Positions 8,655 through 17,861 are shown, counted from the first letter of the stretch. The stretch: DNA of 64,000 bases from CAZUDI01 sp964618975 (GCA_964618975.1 CAZUDI010000002.1:62001-126000); one strand, 5' to 3'. Translations and numbers: made by a program. Notes: generated by a model not told the origin, from the sequence alone.

Positions 8655-9122
8655 ATGAAAAAGGCTTTGACTCTCTTCCTGGCGCTCGTATCCCTTGTTA
8701 TCTTCTCCCCGCCAGTGTCGGCGCAGATCCTGCGAATCAGTGACGCACAGGACTTCCTTCCCGGCGACGGCGAATCCACCCTGGTGAATGACATCGCCGG
8801 CCTGATCCATCAGGCGGCCCTCCCCAGGATATTCCCGGTCGCACTTCTTGAGCTGCGCGTTCAGCTGCTTGACGACTACCCGCTCCGTAAGCTGGCCGGC
8901 AATTCCGGGTTCGCGTCCGAGGGACCATTCCCTGCCTGGAGGCGACAACCAATAGGCTTCCCGCCCGAGGCGCGCACAGAAAGTCTCCCCAACAACAATT
9001 CATCGGCCCCGGTTCCTGATCCAGCGACAATCATCATGCTGGGTCTGGGCCTCTTTGTCCTCAGCGCCTTCGTGAAACTCCGCGGAAAACAGCACCATGA
9101 GAGCAGTTTTCCGCGGGGGTGA
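8655..9122 (+). CDS. PEP-CTERM-like exported protein
   Basis: A 155-residue secreted protein with a signal peptide cut near VSA (about 24) and a C-terminal tripartite sorting signal: VPDPATI, a hydrophobic helix (MLGLGLFVLSAFV) and a basic tail (KLRGK). This is the PEP-CTERM layout recognised by exosortase (EpsH/XrtA-type) systems, with PDP replacing the usual PEP, followed by an unusually long ~10-residue tail. The middle carries no known domain. GAAAGGAGGG at 8639-8648 gives a good ribosome-binding site. PEP-CTERM proteins usually go to an extracellular polysaccharide matrix. No exosortase is in the window, so the assignment rests on the C-terminus only. Confidence 0.75.
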   Translation: MKKALTLFLALVSLVIFSPPVSAQILRISDAQDFLPGDGESTLVNDIAGLIHQAALPRIFPVALLELRVQLLDDYPLRKLAGNSGFASEGPFPAWRRQPIGFPPEARTESLPNNNSSAPVPDPATIIMLGLGLFVLSAFVKLRGKQHHESSFPRG

Positions 9123-9285
9123 CAAAGTGTCTGCCCCCTTGTCGGCTGGCAGACCGTGCCTCACGGGCACAACGGAACCCCCTCAGGTGCCGTGATGACG
9201 CACATGGCGCGTCCATGTCGGGGAGGATGCCAGCGCTCGTCACGGTGCCAAGCCCACATGAGGCACAGGCCCGTTGAGAGAGGCC

Positions 9286-10383
9286 TCAGTAGAGCGAGCA
9301 GGATGTCTGTGCGTCGAAGATGTGCAGGTGGTTGAGATTGAGCGCCAGGGTCAGTCGCTCGCCCACGCGGATCACCCGCCGGCCCTCGCTGCGGGCGGTG
9401 AACTTCACGCCCTGAAGATCCATGTGCATGTTCGTCTCCCCGCCTAAAGGCTCCACCACCTCGACGACGCCCTCCACCTTCCACGCCTCCGGCAGGCCGT
9501 TGGTGGCGTTGTCGATGGCGAAGTCTTCCGTGCGGATGCCCATAATGACATCCATACCCGCGGCGATGGCAGCGCCGGGTTTCTCCGGGATGGGGATCTT
9601 CAAGCGCGCATTGAATTCGAGCTGCAACCCCTGGTCGCCGGGTGTAATCCGCGCCGGCACGAGGTTCATGGGCGGGCTGCCGATGAAGCCGGCCACAAAG
9701 GTATTGGCCGGCCGCTCGAAGAGTTCGATAGGGGCGCCGACCTGCTCGATATAGCCGTTATTCATCACCACGATCCGGTCGGCCAGGGTCATGGCCTCCA
9801 CCTGATCATGGGTGACATAGATGATGCTGGACTGGACCTTCTGGTGCAGCAGCTTGATCTCGGTGCGCATCTGGGTTCGGAGCTTGGCATCCAGGTTCGA
9901 CAGCGGTTCATCGAACAGGAAAATCGAAGGCTTGCGCACCATGGCCCGCCCCATGGCCACCCGCTGGCGCTGGCCACCGGAGAGCTCGAAGGGCTTGCGC
10001 TGCAGCAGGCCCTCAAGTTCCAGGATCGAGGCCACCTCGTTGACGCGCCTCTCGATCTCGGCCCGGGGCGTCTTGCTCAACTTGAGCCCGAAGGACATGT
10101 TGTTGAAGACATTCATATGGGGGTAAAGGGCATAGTTCTGAAACACCATGGCGATGCCGCGGTCCTTGGGGGCCACGTCGTTGATGACCTGGCCGTCGAT
10201 GAGAATCTCGCCGGCCGTGATCTTCTCCAGGCCGGCGATCATACGCAGGATGGTGGACTTGCCGCAACCCGAGGGGCCCACCAGGACAATGAACTCATTG
10301 TCATGGAATTCCAGGTTGACCCCGTGAACTACTTCGACCTTGCCAAAGCGCTTGACTAAGTTTCGGATTGCGACATCTGCCAT
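9286..10383 (-). CDS. ugpC: Glycerol-3-phosphate-type ABC importer ATPase (UgpC/MalK family)
   Basis: A 365-residue ATPase of the CUT1 carbohydrate importer group. Walker A GPSGCGKST (about 37-45), signature LSGGQRQRVAMGRA (about 134), Walker B IFLFDEP and the switch His in VTHDQ are intact, and the C-terminal ~120 residues form the TOBE/OB regulatory domain of MalK/UgpC. It would energise the UgpA-UgpE permease pair. It is transcribed away from ugpB, with 373 bases between the starts, instead of lying in the same operon. One such ATPase can serve several CUT1 importers, so it may not be exclusive to this one. Confidence 0.92.
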   Translation of the reverse strand: MADVAIRNLVKRFGKVEVVHGVNLEFHDNEFIVLVGPSGCGKSTILRMIAGLEKITAGEILIDGQVINDVAPKDRGIAMVFQNYALYPHMNVFNNMSFGLKLSKTPRAEIERRVNEVASILELEGLLQRKPFELSGGQRQRVAMGRAMVRKPSIFLFDEPLSNLDAKLRTQMRTEIKLLHQKVQSSIIYVTHDQVEAMTLADRIVVMNNGYIEQVGAPIELFERPANTFVAGFIGSPPMNLVPARITPGDQGLQLEFNARLKIPIPEKPGAAIAAGMDVIMGIRTEDFAIDNATNGLPEAWKVEGVVEVVEPLGGETNMHMDLQGVKFTARSEGRRVIRVGERLTLALNLNHLHIFDAQTSCSLY

Positions 10384-10469
10384 CGATTCATCCCGACCCG
10401 GTTGTCTTGTTGTCTGCCGCCAGAGGTGGCCGCTCGGACTTCAAGAGTCTCACATGCCACCCTCCCCTA

Positions 10470-10520
10470 GGGTCGATCCTGGACCCTTCGAAGCCGCATC
10501 TTATAGGGGGATACGACCCC
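10470..10520 (+). repeat. Weak copy of the dispersed repeat
   Basis: GATCCTGGACCCTT followed by GAAGCCGCATC resembles the middle of the copy at 47322. Both ends are poorly kept, so membership is tentative. Confidence 0.35.
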
Positions 10521-10680
10521 GAGCCCCCTATTTGTATTATAATGCACCTGAAGCGTCAAGGGTCACGTCCAAAGGCGATGCCGGCATAAAGTGATGCCCC
10601 AGCGGATCTTCCTTTACCCATCTGAATGATATGAAGGCCTTTTTTATCATATTCCATCGATTCCGCGGGAGGCTTACCCC

Positions 10681-10709
10681 TTGACTTGATGCCGTCGAAG
10701 GGCTAGTTT
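10681..10709 (+). promoter_or_regulatory. Candidate promoter of ugpBAE
   Basis: TTGACT (10681-10686), 17-base spacer and TAGTTT (10704-10709), about 45 bases before the ugpB start. The ribosome-binding site AGGAGGAGGG at 10742-10751 is very strong. Confidence 0.45.
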
Positions 10710-10756
10710 TGAGCAGTCAGACCAAGACCGGTTCATAAAATCAGGAGGAGGGTATA

Positions 10757-12085
10757 ATGCGAACACGTCAGATGGCATTGTTCTTTACAGTCGTAATAAC
10801 GTCTCTTTTCCTCTCAGGCCAGGTGATGGCCGAACCGACCACCATCCACTTCTGGCACGCCATGAAGGGCGCGCGCGGCGAGGTGATCGATAACATGATC
10901 AAGGCCTTCAACGAATCCCAGTCGGAATTCGTGGTCGTCGGCACCTACAAAGGCAACTATGACGAAACAGTCAATGCCGGCGTGGCGGCCTATCGCGCCA
11001 AGAAGCAGCCTCACATCCTCCAATCCTTCGAGGTGGGCACCCAGACCATGATGCTCTCAGGCGCCATCTACCCGGTCTACAAGCTGATGCAGGACACGGG
11101 CTACAAGATCGACTGGAAGGGCTACCTCCAGCCGGTGCTTTCCTACTACATGGACGCCGACGGCAACCTCATGTCCATGCCCTTCAACTCGTCGACCCCG
11201 GTCATGTATTACAACGTGGACCTCTTCAAGAAGGCGGGACTGTCTCTGCTGGACAAGGAAAAGCCCGTCACCTGGGACGAACTGGGGGAGATCACCACCA
11301 AGATCGTCCAGTCCGGCGTTCCCGGCGGCCTGGTCTGCGGCTGGCAGTCCTGGACCCAGGTGGAAAACTACAGCGCCATCCACAACCTGTTCTTTGCCTC
11401 GCGTGCCAACGGCTACGAGGGCCTCGACTGTGAACTGCTGATCAACAACCCCCAGGTAGTCGGCCACATCGCCATGCTCAAGGACTGGATGAAGGATAAC
11501 CGCTTCTTCTACGGCGGGCAGAAATACCAGGGCCCCCAGGCCGAGTTCATCGCCCAGAACGCCGGGTTATACATCGACTCCATCAGCGCCATCGCCAAAC
11601 TCCAGACCGCCGTCAAGAACTTCACCTGGGACGTGGCGCCCCTGCCGATCGAGGCCGACATGCAACAACCCCAGAACAGCATCATCGGCGGGGCCTCCCT
11701 GTGGGTTTTCAAAGGTCATAAGAAGAAGGAATACAAAGGCGTGGCGGCCTTCCTCAATCACCTCGCCACCCCTGAGATGCAGATTTACTGGCACAAACAG
11801 ACCGGATACTTCCCCATCACCCTGGCCGCCTACGAACAGCTCAAGCAGGAGGGCTATTACCGCGAGCACCCCTATCAGGAGGTGGGCATCAAACAGCTCA
11901 CCCGTCGCGAACCGACCAAGGCCTCCCGCGGCCTGCGCCTGGGTTTCTTCATCCAGATCCGCAACATCATCAACGAGGAGCTGGAACTCGTCTGGAACGA
12001 TACCAAGACACCCCAGGAGGCCCTCGACAGCGCCGTCAGGAGAAGCAACCAGCAACTCCGGCAGTTCGAGAAGACCTATAGATAG
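10757..12085 (+). CDS. ugpB: sn-Glycerol-3-phosphate-binding periplasmic protein
   Basis: A 442-residue solute-binding protein with a signal peptide cut after VMA (residue 25). It matches E. coli UgpB along its length: FWHAM near the mature N-terminus, TYKGNYDETVNAG, PFNSSTPVMYYN, IIGGASLWV, HKQTGYFPIT and KGLRLG-type LRLGFFIQIR near the end. UgpB binds glycerol-3-phosphate and glycerophosphodiesters in the periplasm and delivers them to UgpAE. The gene begins the run ugpB-ugpA-ugpE on the plus strand, with a 66-base gap to ugpA. Phosphate-starvation control (Pho box) is known for E. coli ugp, but I saw no clear box here. Confidence 0.93.
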   Translation: MRTRQMALFFTVVITSLFLSGQVMAEPTTIHFWHAMKGARGEVIDNMIKAFNESQSEFVVVGTYKGNYDETVNAGVAAYRAKKQPHILQSFEVGTQTMMLSGAIYPVYKLMQDTGYKIDWKGYLQPVLSYYMDADGNLMSMPFNSSTPVMYYNVDLFKKAGLSLLDKEKPVTWDELGEITTKIVQSGVPGGLVCGWQSWTQVENYSAIHNLFFASRANGYEGLDCELLINNPQVVGHIAMLKDWMKDNRFFYGGQKYQGPQAEFIAQNAGLYIDSISAIAKLQTAVKNFTWDVAPLPIEADMQQPQNSIIGGASLWVFKGHKKKEYKGVAAFLNHLATPEMQIYWHKQTGYFPITLAAYEQLKQEGYYREHPYQEVGIKQLTRREPTKASRGLRLGFFIQIRNIINEELELVWNDTKTPQEALDSAVRRSNQQLRQFEKTYR

Positions 12086-12151
12086 ACATCAACCCCGTCC
12101 GGGCGATGCCGCCCCCTCAAGGGGCGACATCGCCCGGCGGATGGCGAGACC

Positions 12152-13042
12152 ATGACCAAGCGATCGATCTTCACCTCGAGAACCCTGCCCTACCTGCTGA
12201 TCCTGCCGCAGATTGCGGTGACGCTTACCTTCTTCTACTGGCCGGCTCTTCAGGGCCTGCTCCAGTCCGTCATGCGCAGCGACCCCTTCGGCGGCCACAG
12301 CCGCTTCGTCTGGTTCGACAACTTCATCACGCTCTTCACCGACCCCCTCTATCTCAAATCCATCCTGACCACACTACTCTTCAGCGCCTGCGTAGCGGCG
12401 ACCTCGATCTGTCTGGGGCTGTTCATCGCCACCATGGCCACGCGGGCACTGAAGGCCACGGCCGTAATCCGTACCCTGCTCATCTGGCCCTACGCCGTGG
12501 CGCCGGCCATCTCGGGCATCCTTTGGCTTTTCCTGCTGCACCCTTCCTACGGCGTGATCGCCTACGCCATCAAGCAGGGGCTGGGCATCGACTGGAACCC
12601 TGTCCTCAGGGGTTCCCATGCCTTTTCCATGGTGGTTATGGCCAGCGCCTGGAAGGAGGTCAGCTACAACTTCGTCTTCTTCGTGGCTGGGATGCAGGCC
12701 ATCCCGCGCTCCCTGATCGAGGCGGCCGCCATCGACGGCGCCAGTCCCTTCCGCCGTTTCTGGACCATCACCCTGCCCCTGCTCTCCCCGACCCTGTTCT
12801 TCGTGACGGTCATGAACATTATCTATTCCTTCTTCGACACCTTCGGGGTAATCCACACCATGACCCAGGGGGGCCCTGGCGGGGCGACCAACATCCTGGT
12901 CTACAAGGTTTACCAGGACGGCTTCATCGGGCTCAACCTGGGGTCCTCGGCCTCTCAGTCGGTGGTGCTCATGACGCTCATCATCGTCATCACCGTCCTG
13001 CAGTTCAAATATGTGGAAAAAAAGGTTCAATACAGCGGGTAG
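12152..13042 (+). CDS. ugpA: Glycerol-3-phosphate ABC importer permease UgpA
   Basis: A 296-residue inner-membrane permease with six predicted membrane segments and the EAA loop EAAAIDGASPFRRFW that contacts the ATPase. The N-terminus (RSIFTSRTLPYLLILPQ) is typical of UgpA/MalF-like CUT1 permeases without the large periplasmic insertion. It follows ugpB and ends at TAG 13040-13042, 5 bases before ugpE. A long open frame beginning at 12106 overlaps it in another phase, but only the part from 13048 onward is real (ugpE). Confidence 0.93.
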   Translation: MTKRSIFTSRTLPYLLILPQIAVTLTFFYWPALQGLLQSVMRSDPFGGHSRFVWFDNFITLFTDPLYLKSILTTLLFSACVAATSICLGLFIATMATRALKATAVIRTLLIWPYAVAPAISGILWLFLLHPSYGVIAYAIKQGLGIDWNPVLRGSHAFSMVVMASAWKEVSYNFVFFVAGMQAIPRSLIEAAAIDGASPFRRFWTITLPLLSPTLFFVTVMNIIYSFFDTFGVIHTMTQGGPGGATNILVYKVYQDGFIGLNLGSSASQSVVLMTLIIVITVLQFKYVEKKVQYSG

Positions 13043-13047
13043 GAACA

Positions 13048-13968
13048 ATGATCGAAAAGACTCCCATCCTGGACACCCTGACATACCTGTTCCTGATCAC
13101 CGGCATCCTGATCGTGGGATTCCCCATCATCTATGCCCTGATCGCGGCCACCCTGCCCATAGAAGAGGTCTCGCGGGTACCCATGCCACTGATCCCCGGC
13201 GACCAGCTGTGGATCAACCTCAAGACGGCCTGGATCGACGGCGATCTAGGAAGAAACCTGTTCAACTCTTTCATCATGGCCTCGGGCATCACCATTGGCA
13301 AGATCACGGTCTCGCTTCTGGGGGCCTTCTCGATCGTGTACTTCGATTACCGATTCCGCACCGTGGCCTTTGTCTCCGTGTTCTGCACCCTGATGCTGCC
13401 GGTGGAGGTCCGCATCCTGCCCACCTACGAGATGGCCGCCAACCTCCTGGGGCCCTTCCAGGGACTGTGGGACCTGCTGCACCTGAACGGGTTGATAAGC
13501 TGGATCGCCGGGCACGACATCGCGGTGTCCCTTGAGTGGTCCCTGCTCGACAGCTATACCGGGTTGATCATGCCCCTGGTGGCCTCGGCCACCTGCACCT
13601 TTCTCTTCCGCCAGTTCTTCCTGACCATCCCCGAGGAACTCTGCGAGGCGGCCAAGATGGACGGGGCCTCGGCCATGACCTTCTTCCGCAGGATCCTGCT
13701 GCCCCTGTCGAAGACCAACATCGCCGCGCTGGTGGTGATCGAGTTCGTCTACGGCTGGAACCAGTACCTCTGGCCGCTCCTGATCACCACCAATCCCAAG
13801 ATGATGACCGCCGTCATCGGCCTGCAGAACCTCATCCCGGCTGCAGACGACCTGCCCTTCTGGAATGTGGCCCTGGCAGGGGCCCTGCTCGTGATGCTGC
13901 CGCCGGTCCTGGTGGTGCTCTTCATGCAGCGCTGGTTCGTTAAGGGCCTGGTCGAGCCCGAAAAATGA
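13048..13968 (+). CDS. ugpE: Glycerol-3-phosphate ABC importer permease UgpE
   Basis: A 306-residue second permease of the importer, six membrane helices, with the EAA loop EAAKMDGASAMTFFRRI. The start at ATG 13048 is set by AGGAAC at 13041-13046, which overlaps the ugpA stop, and by homology beginning at MIEKTPILD. The same frame stays open back to 12106, but that extension is out-of-phase ugpA sequence and would give a false fused product. The Arg/Lys-rich C-terminus RWFVKGLVEPEK is typical of the family. Together with ugpB, ugpA and the divergent ugpC it completes one importer. Confidence 0.93.
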   Translation: MIEKTPILDTLTYLFLITGILIVGFPIIYALIAATLPIEEVSRVPMPLIPGDQLWINLKTAWIDGDLGRNLFNSFIMASGITIGKITVSLLGAFSIVYFDYRFRTVAFVSVFCTLMLPVEVRILPTYEMAANLLGPFQGLWDLLHLNGLISWIAGHDIAVSLEWSLLDSYTGLIMPLVASATCTFLFRQFFLTIPEELCEAAKMDGASAMTFFRRILLPLSKTNIAALVVIEFVYGWNQYLWPLLITTNPKMMTAVIGLQNLIPAADDLPFWNVALAGALLVMLPPVLVVLFMQRWFVKGLVEPEK

Positions 13969-14003
13969 GCGTCACGGATGACTGACGGCCAGGGCGCGGT
14001 GGG

Positions 14004-14035
14004 AGATTGACCTGTCTTCATAGACAGGTCAATCT
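14004..14035. terminator. Bidirectional hairpin between ugpE and the 1002-residue gene
   Basis: Perfect 14-bp inverted repeat, arms AGATTGACCTGTCT and AGACAGGTCAATCT around TCAT, placed between two convergent genes. No strong T-run on either strand, but position and stem length support a shared terminator. Confidence 0.65.
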
Positions 14036-14058
14036 GATCAGAAATCCCCCGCGACCAC

Positions 14059-17000
14059 TCAGGTCATGGCCTTGAGGATTCCCAGGTAGCCTTCGGCACG
14101 ATCGAGATAGAAGGACAGGGCGCGCGCGAAGTTCCGGCCCACCACCCCGTCCACGAAGAGCTGGCTGATCTCGCGGTTGCGCTCGAGGACCGCCTGCATG
14201 CGCACGAAGATCTGGCGCTCCTCAGGGGTCATCTCCATCACGATGCGCCTCAGGACCGAGCGGGCCCGCGGCTGGTACATCCAGAAGTAGAGGAGATCCA
14301 GCGCGTTGATGATGAAGATCTTCTCCATGTCCTTGGCCTCTCTGCGAATGGCGCTGATGAAGCCCTCCGGGGAGGCGAGCATCTCGAGGACATCGGCTTC
14401 GGGAAACACGATCTCCATGTGGGTATAGGCCTCGAACATCTGCGTGAGCTTGCCCCGGTAATCGCGCAAGCGGATGCGGATGTTCTCGTAGCGGTCACTC
14501 AGCCCCTCGATCACCCCGGCCACGCAGTCGGAGGCCGCCTTGGAAATGATGGCCGCCCAGCGCTGCAGGATCAGGTCGATGCCCGGCACAGCAAAGGCGG
14601 CCAGGCTGGCGCCGATAGCCAGATTGAAGATCAGGGCCAGGGGGATGGAGACGATCGTGCGGAAGAAGTTGCCGATCACGGCGCCTGGCTGCAGGCCCCT
14701 GAAGGCGTTGTGCGTCGAGATGTAGAGCCCGTTGACCACGGCCATGACGGAATAGAGCACCACCGGGTGCGTGACCACCGTCACGCCGCAGGCCTTTTCG
14801 AGGACGAGGGTCTTGACGAGATAATCGAGCAACGGCACCGAAAACCCCGTGAAGAGGAGCGAGTCCGTCAGGCGCTCCCAGCTCACATAATCGTTCCACC
14901 GCAGGAGGGGGGCCCGGCGGATGCCGCCGCCGCCCAGGACGGACTGCAGGATGTTGCGCAGCCCGGTGATCCCGAACCAGATAAAGGCACCGCCATAGGC
15001 CAGCAGCCACCAGTCCTTGGTGAGGTAGAAGGTGGCAAAGGCCGGGATCAGCCCCAGGATGACCTTGATCCAGTTCTTCAGGCCGCTGTTGAGGTACCTC
15101 CAGGAAACCCGCTGCCTGGAAGCGCGCTTGGCAGGCGCTTCCAGGGAAAGCAATCCATTGCGTTCCTGGTCGATGCCTCCCAGCGTCACCACGTTCCCCT
15201 TGACCCCGATCTGGGTCGAGTGTCTGAGCATCTCCCACTCCTCGCGTCGCCGTTTTCCGAAGCGCTGAAGTCCCGGCAGGCGCAAGGCAGCCGCGGGGAG
15301 CAACCGGACACCCCTGCGTGGCACATAACTCACCCGCAGATAGACCCCCGTATTGACGGGAACGACCATGCGGGAGGCGGGGGGTGATTTTTCGATCTCG
15401 CGTTGGGCCCTCGGGGGCAGGGTATCCCTGATCACCATACCCATGCCGTACAGGTGGTGGGAGCGCCCTGCGGAATCGCTGCCCACACGGCTCTTGAGGA
15501 GCACTCCCTTGTAGTACCCCTGAAAGGCCTCGATATCGCGCAGGATGTGGGTGAGCTTGGCGATGCGATCCTCCCGGTCGGGCTGATTCCCCGTCTCCAG
15601 GCCTTCGATGAGGCCGCGGATGATACGCTTGAGGGCGATGATGTTGTTGTCGTTGATGGCCCGCTGGAGCTCGTTGATGCGACTGTAGTGCGGATTCTTC
15701 CCCATAACATAGTCCTTGAGGTTGAAGATCTCCAGGTGGGTGATCTTGCCCCGGCAGTCGTACAAGAGCTCGAGCACGTCCTCGAGGCTCAGCCCGGAAA
15801 GCCCCAAGGTGATGCTGTAGCCCACGTGGAGTCGGTCCAGGCGGTCGACGACCTCCTGGGGCGAGCGCCTGAGGGCCTCCGGCATGTCCGGTTCATCGCG
15901 CGGGACCGTGGGGTCCGGGACGTCCGGGTTCCTGGCGGGCCGCAGATAGGCCTCCACGATGGCCTCCGAATCGAGCCGGTTCATGGCCTGAACCAGGTCC
16001 CGGATGCGGGCCTGGGACTCGCTCCCGGCCTGATCGAATTCCAGGCGCAGCTCCTCGGAGCGCGCCTGCATGCAGGGCAGCATCCGGGAATGGATGAATT
16101 CCGCCAGGTGCAGGATGGATACCTGCCCGGTGCCCACGAAGGCCAGGAACTCGCCCTCGTCCAGTTCGGGCAGGTTCAGCCCGTAGGTCTGCCGGATGGA
16201 CTCCTTGTGCCGCGCATTGAATTCACGTAGGATCGCCAGTACATAGCGCTGCCGGTAGCGCGTGACGCCCTGCCCTTCGCCGGCGAACTCGGCCACGGCC
16301 GGTTCCTCCAGGAAGCGCAGAAAGTCCTGTGCGTCCAGCAAACCCCGAGGGGCCCAGATCAGCTGCACGTAACGGTTGCGGAAGCGCGCCGCGAGTTCGA
16401 TGCCGATGCGCACCCTGATTCCCATGATCTCGGCCGCTTCCAGCAACTCTGAAGCCGCCTCCTGGCTTACATAATTGTAGTAGATGACCTTGAGCCGGCG
16501 GATGCCCTTGATCCAGGCGTCCATGATCAGGTGGGTGGGTGTCTTGCGGCCCTTGGTGTTGACGTCGTGCACGTGATCGTCGGTGGCGATCTGGTTCCAC
16601 TGTTCGGGCATCTCCAGCAGGTGATAGCGGCGCAACTGCTCGCGTACGACACGCGGCCTGCCCGAGGCCGTCATGCGGAAATCGTGGGCCAGTTGGAGCC
16701 GGTTTGTATAATCACCCTGCGAACGCACGAGCCGCTTCATGATCTGGATGAGCACACGCGCCGTATTGTTCCGCAGGTGGCTGCGGGCGCTGTAGAGCAC
16801 CTCGTCATGCAGGGAGCGCAGGGCGCTCAGCCGGTCCTTGGCCTCGCCCACCTCCAGGGAATTCAGCAGATGGGCCACGGCATAGGCGATGCGCAGCTCG
16901 CGCGAGGCCGCCATTTCCTTGATGCCGTGCGGGTGCAGATAGGGATTCAGGAGGTTCTTGATATACTGCCGTGACTCGTCCCGGTTGAGAACCTCGTTCA

Positions 17001-17067
17001 CCATGACGAGCAGGGCGTGGTCCTCCCTGTCGAAAAGCATGCTTGATATGGGCTTCTCCATATCCAT
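14059..17067 (-). CDS. Large membrane protein with degenerate PHP-like region, unknown function
   Basis: A 1002-residue protein I do not recognise. The first ~650 residues are soluble. Within them HVHDVNTKGRKTPTHLIMDA followed by GIRVRIGIELAAR (about 160-235) has the rhythm of a PHP phosphoesterase barrel (first HxH, then a G-x-E-strand), but the second metal motif, usually TDH, reads IYYNY, so it is probably non-catalytic or only superficially similar. About 675-860 holds several hydrophobic segments (VILGLIPAFATFYLT, LLAYGGAFIWFG, AVVNGLYIST, IPLALIFNLAIGASLAAF), so it is an inner-membrane protein with a ~140-residue helical C-terminal tail. It is flanked by hairpins on both sides and looks monocistronic. 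Confidence 0.7.
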   Translation of the reverse strand: MDMEKPISSMLFDREDHALLVMVNEVLNRDESRQYIKNLLNPYLHPHGIKEMAASRELRIAYAVAHLLNSLEVGEAKDRLSALRSLHDEVLYSARSHLRNNTARVLIQIMKRLVRSQGDYTNRLQLAHDFRMTASGRPRVVREQLRRYHLLEMPEQWNQIATDDHVHDVNTKGRKTPTHLIMDAWIKGIRRLKVIYYNYVSQEAASELLEAAEIMGIRVRIGIELAARFRNRYVQLIWAPRGLLDAQDFLRFLEEPAVAEFAGEGQGVTRYRQRYVLAILREFNARHKESIRQTYGLNLPELDEGEFLAFVGTGQVSILHLAEFIHSRMLPCMQARSEELRLEFDQAGSESQARIRDLVQAMNRLDSEAIVEAYLRPARNPDVPDPTVPRDEPDMPEALRRSPQEVVDRLDRLHVGYSITLGLSGLSLEDVLELLYDCRGKITHLEIFNLKDYVMGKNPHYSRINELQRAINDNNIIALKRIIRGLIEGLETGNQPDREDRIAKLTHILRDIEAFQGYYKGVLLKSRVGSDSAGRSHHLYGMGMVIRDTLPPRAQREIEKSPPASRMVVPVNTGVYLRVSYVPRRGVRLLPAAALRLPGLQRFGKRRREEWEMLRHSTQIGVKGNVVTLGGIDQERNGLLSLEAPAKRASRQRVSWRYLNSGLKNWIKVILGLIPAFATFYLTKDWWLLAYGGAFIWFGITGLRNILQSVLGGGGIRRAPLLRWNDYVSWERLTDSLLFTGFSVPLLDYLVKTLVLEKACGVTVVTHPVVLYSVMAVVNGLYISTHNAFRGLQPGAVIGNFFRTIVSIPLALIFNLAIGASLAAFAVPGIDLILQRWAAIISKAASDCVAGVIEGLSDRYENIRIRLRDYRGKLTQMFEAYTHMEIVFPEADVLEMLASPEGFISAIRREAKDMEKIFIINALDLLYFWMYQPRARSVLRRIVMEMTPEERQIFVRMQAVLERNREISQLFVDGVVGRNFARALSFYLDRAEGYLGILKAMT

Positions 17068-17098
17068 AACTCTCGATATTTTTGTCCCGGATCTTTAT

Positions 17099-17131
17099 AA
17101 GGTGCAAACAAATGGCACCTGTTTGCACCTT
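17099..17131 (-). terminator. 12-bp inverted repeat between yceH and the large membrane gene
   Basis: Arms AAGGTGCAAACA and TGTTTGCACCTT around a 9-base loop lie just after the yceH stop and 32 bases before the next start. It could end yceH transcription or be an operator for the downstream gene; no T-run favours neither strongly. Confidence 0.5.
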
Positions 17132-17142
17132 CTCTCAGTCTC

Positions 17143-17799
17143 TCAGCGCGGTCCTGTCCTCCCCGGGGTCTGTTCCAGGTGGGCGTTCAGCGTACGCCTG
17201 AGTCCCTCGATCTCGCACCGCAGGTCGGCCACCTCCGTCTCGATCGCCGCCAGACGCGCCTGAGTGCCCGGGCTGTCTCCCGCAGGCTCGGACCTCGATT
17301 GCTTGGCGTCCTCCGGGAAGACGCCCAGCAGTTGGGCGTAGCGTACCTCCTTCTGCCCAGGCTGCCGGGCGAGCCGGGCAACGAGGCCATGCTCGATCAG
17401 GTCCTCCAGGGTGGCTGTCAGGGATTTCAGGTCGTCAAAGACCTGCAGGCGCTCCGCATGCTGCTTGAGTTCGCCGGCGGTCTGGGGGCCCCTAAGCATC
17501 AGCATGCACATGAGGGCGGCCTCGCCCTGCAGCAGGTTGTTGTTCTTTGTGAAAAACTGTTCGTACCGGGGCACCCGCCCTTGCTCGCTGCGCCATACCA
17601 CACGCTTCTCCTTGAGCCGTGACAGGGCGCTGATTACGGTATCCTCGTCATAAGAGACCACCGGGTTGCGGTTGGTCTTCTGGTTGCAGGCCATAACCAG
17701 AGCGTTGAGGGTCAGGGGATAGTATTCGGGGGTCGCCATCTCCTTTTCCATCAGACAGCCGAGGACCCGTAGTTCTGCGGGCGTATACACACTCTCCAT
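17143..17799 (-). CDS. yceH: YceH family (DUF480) protein
   Basis: A 218-residue protein of the DUF480/YceH family, built of two winged-helix domains and a C-terminal coiled-coil tail. The conserved N-terminus RVLGCLMEKEMATPEYYPLT, the middle NQKTNRNPVV and the RGPQTAGEL repeat are present; the tail (about 185-212) is a leucine-rich heptad that suggests dimerisation. The start at 17799 is set by GGGAGGTGATCG just upstream on the minus strand; a longer frame from 17814 would cover this site. The biological role of the family is not firmly established; the fold suggests nucleic-acid binding. Confidence 0.92.
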   Translation of the reverse strand: MESVYTPAELRVLGCLMEKEMATPEYYPLTLNALVMACNQKTNRNPVVSYDEDTVISALSRLKEKRVVWRSEQGRVPRYEQFFTKNNNLLQGEAALMCMLMLRGPQTAGELKQHAERLQVFDDLKSLTATLEDLIEHGLVARLARQPGQKEVRYAQLLGVFPEDAKQSRSEPAGDSPGTQARLAAIETEVADLRCEIEGLRRTLNAHLEQTPGRTGPR

Positions 17800-17835
17800 A
17801 CGATCACCTCCCATGCGCTTCCTTATATGAAAAAG

Positions 17836-17846
17836 GCCGCAACGGC
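17836..17846 (-). terminator. Weak terminator of the SGNH hydrolase gene
   Basis: On the minus strand GCCG-TTG-CGGC is followed by CTTTTT, 16 bases after the stop at 17862. The stem is only 4 bp. Confidence 0.35.
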
Positions 17847-17861
17847 AAAAACAATCGGCCC

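Larger units (their letters stand above)
10384..10756. other. Divergent promoter region between ugpC and ugpB
   Basis: No gene. It contains a weak copy of the dispersed repeat (about 10470-10520), an AT-rich stretch at 10633-10660 and the candidate ugpB promoter. Control of both halves of the importer must lie here. Confidence 0.6.

Noticed and set aside
12106..13968. 620-residue single reading frame across ugpA and ugpE
   Set aside because: The first half is ugpA read out of phase; real homology begins at 13048 with its own ribosome-binding site.
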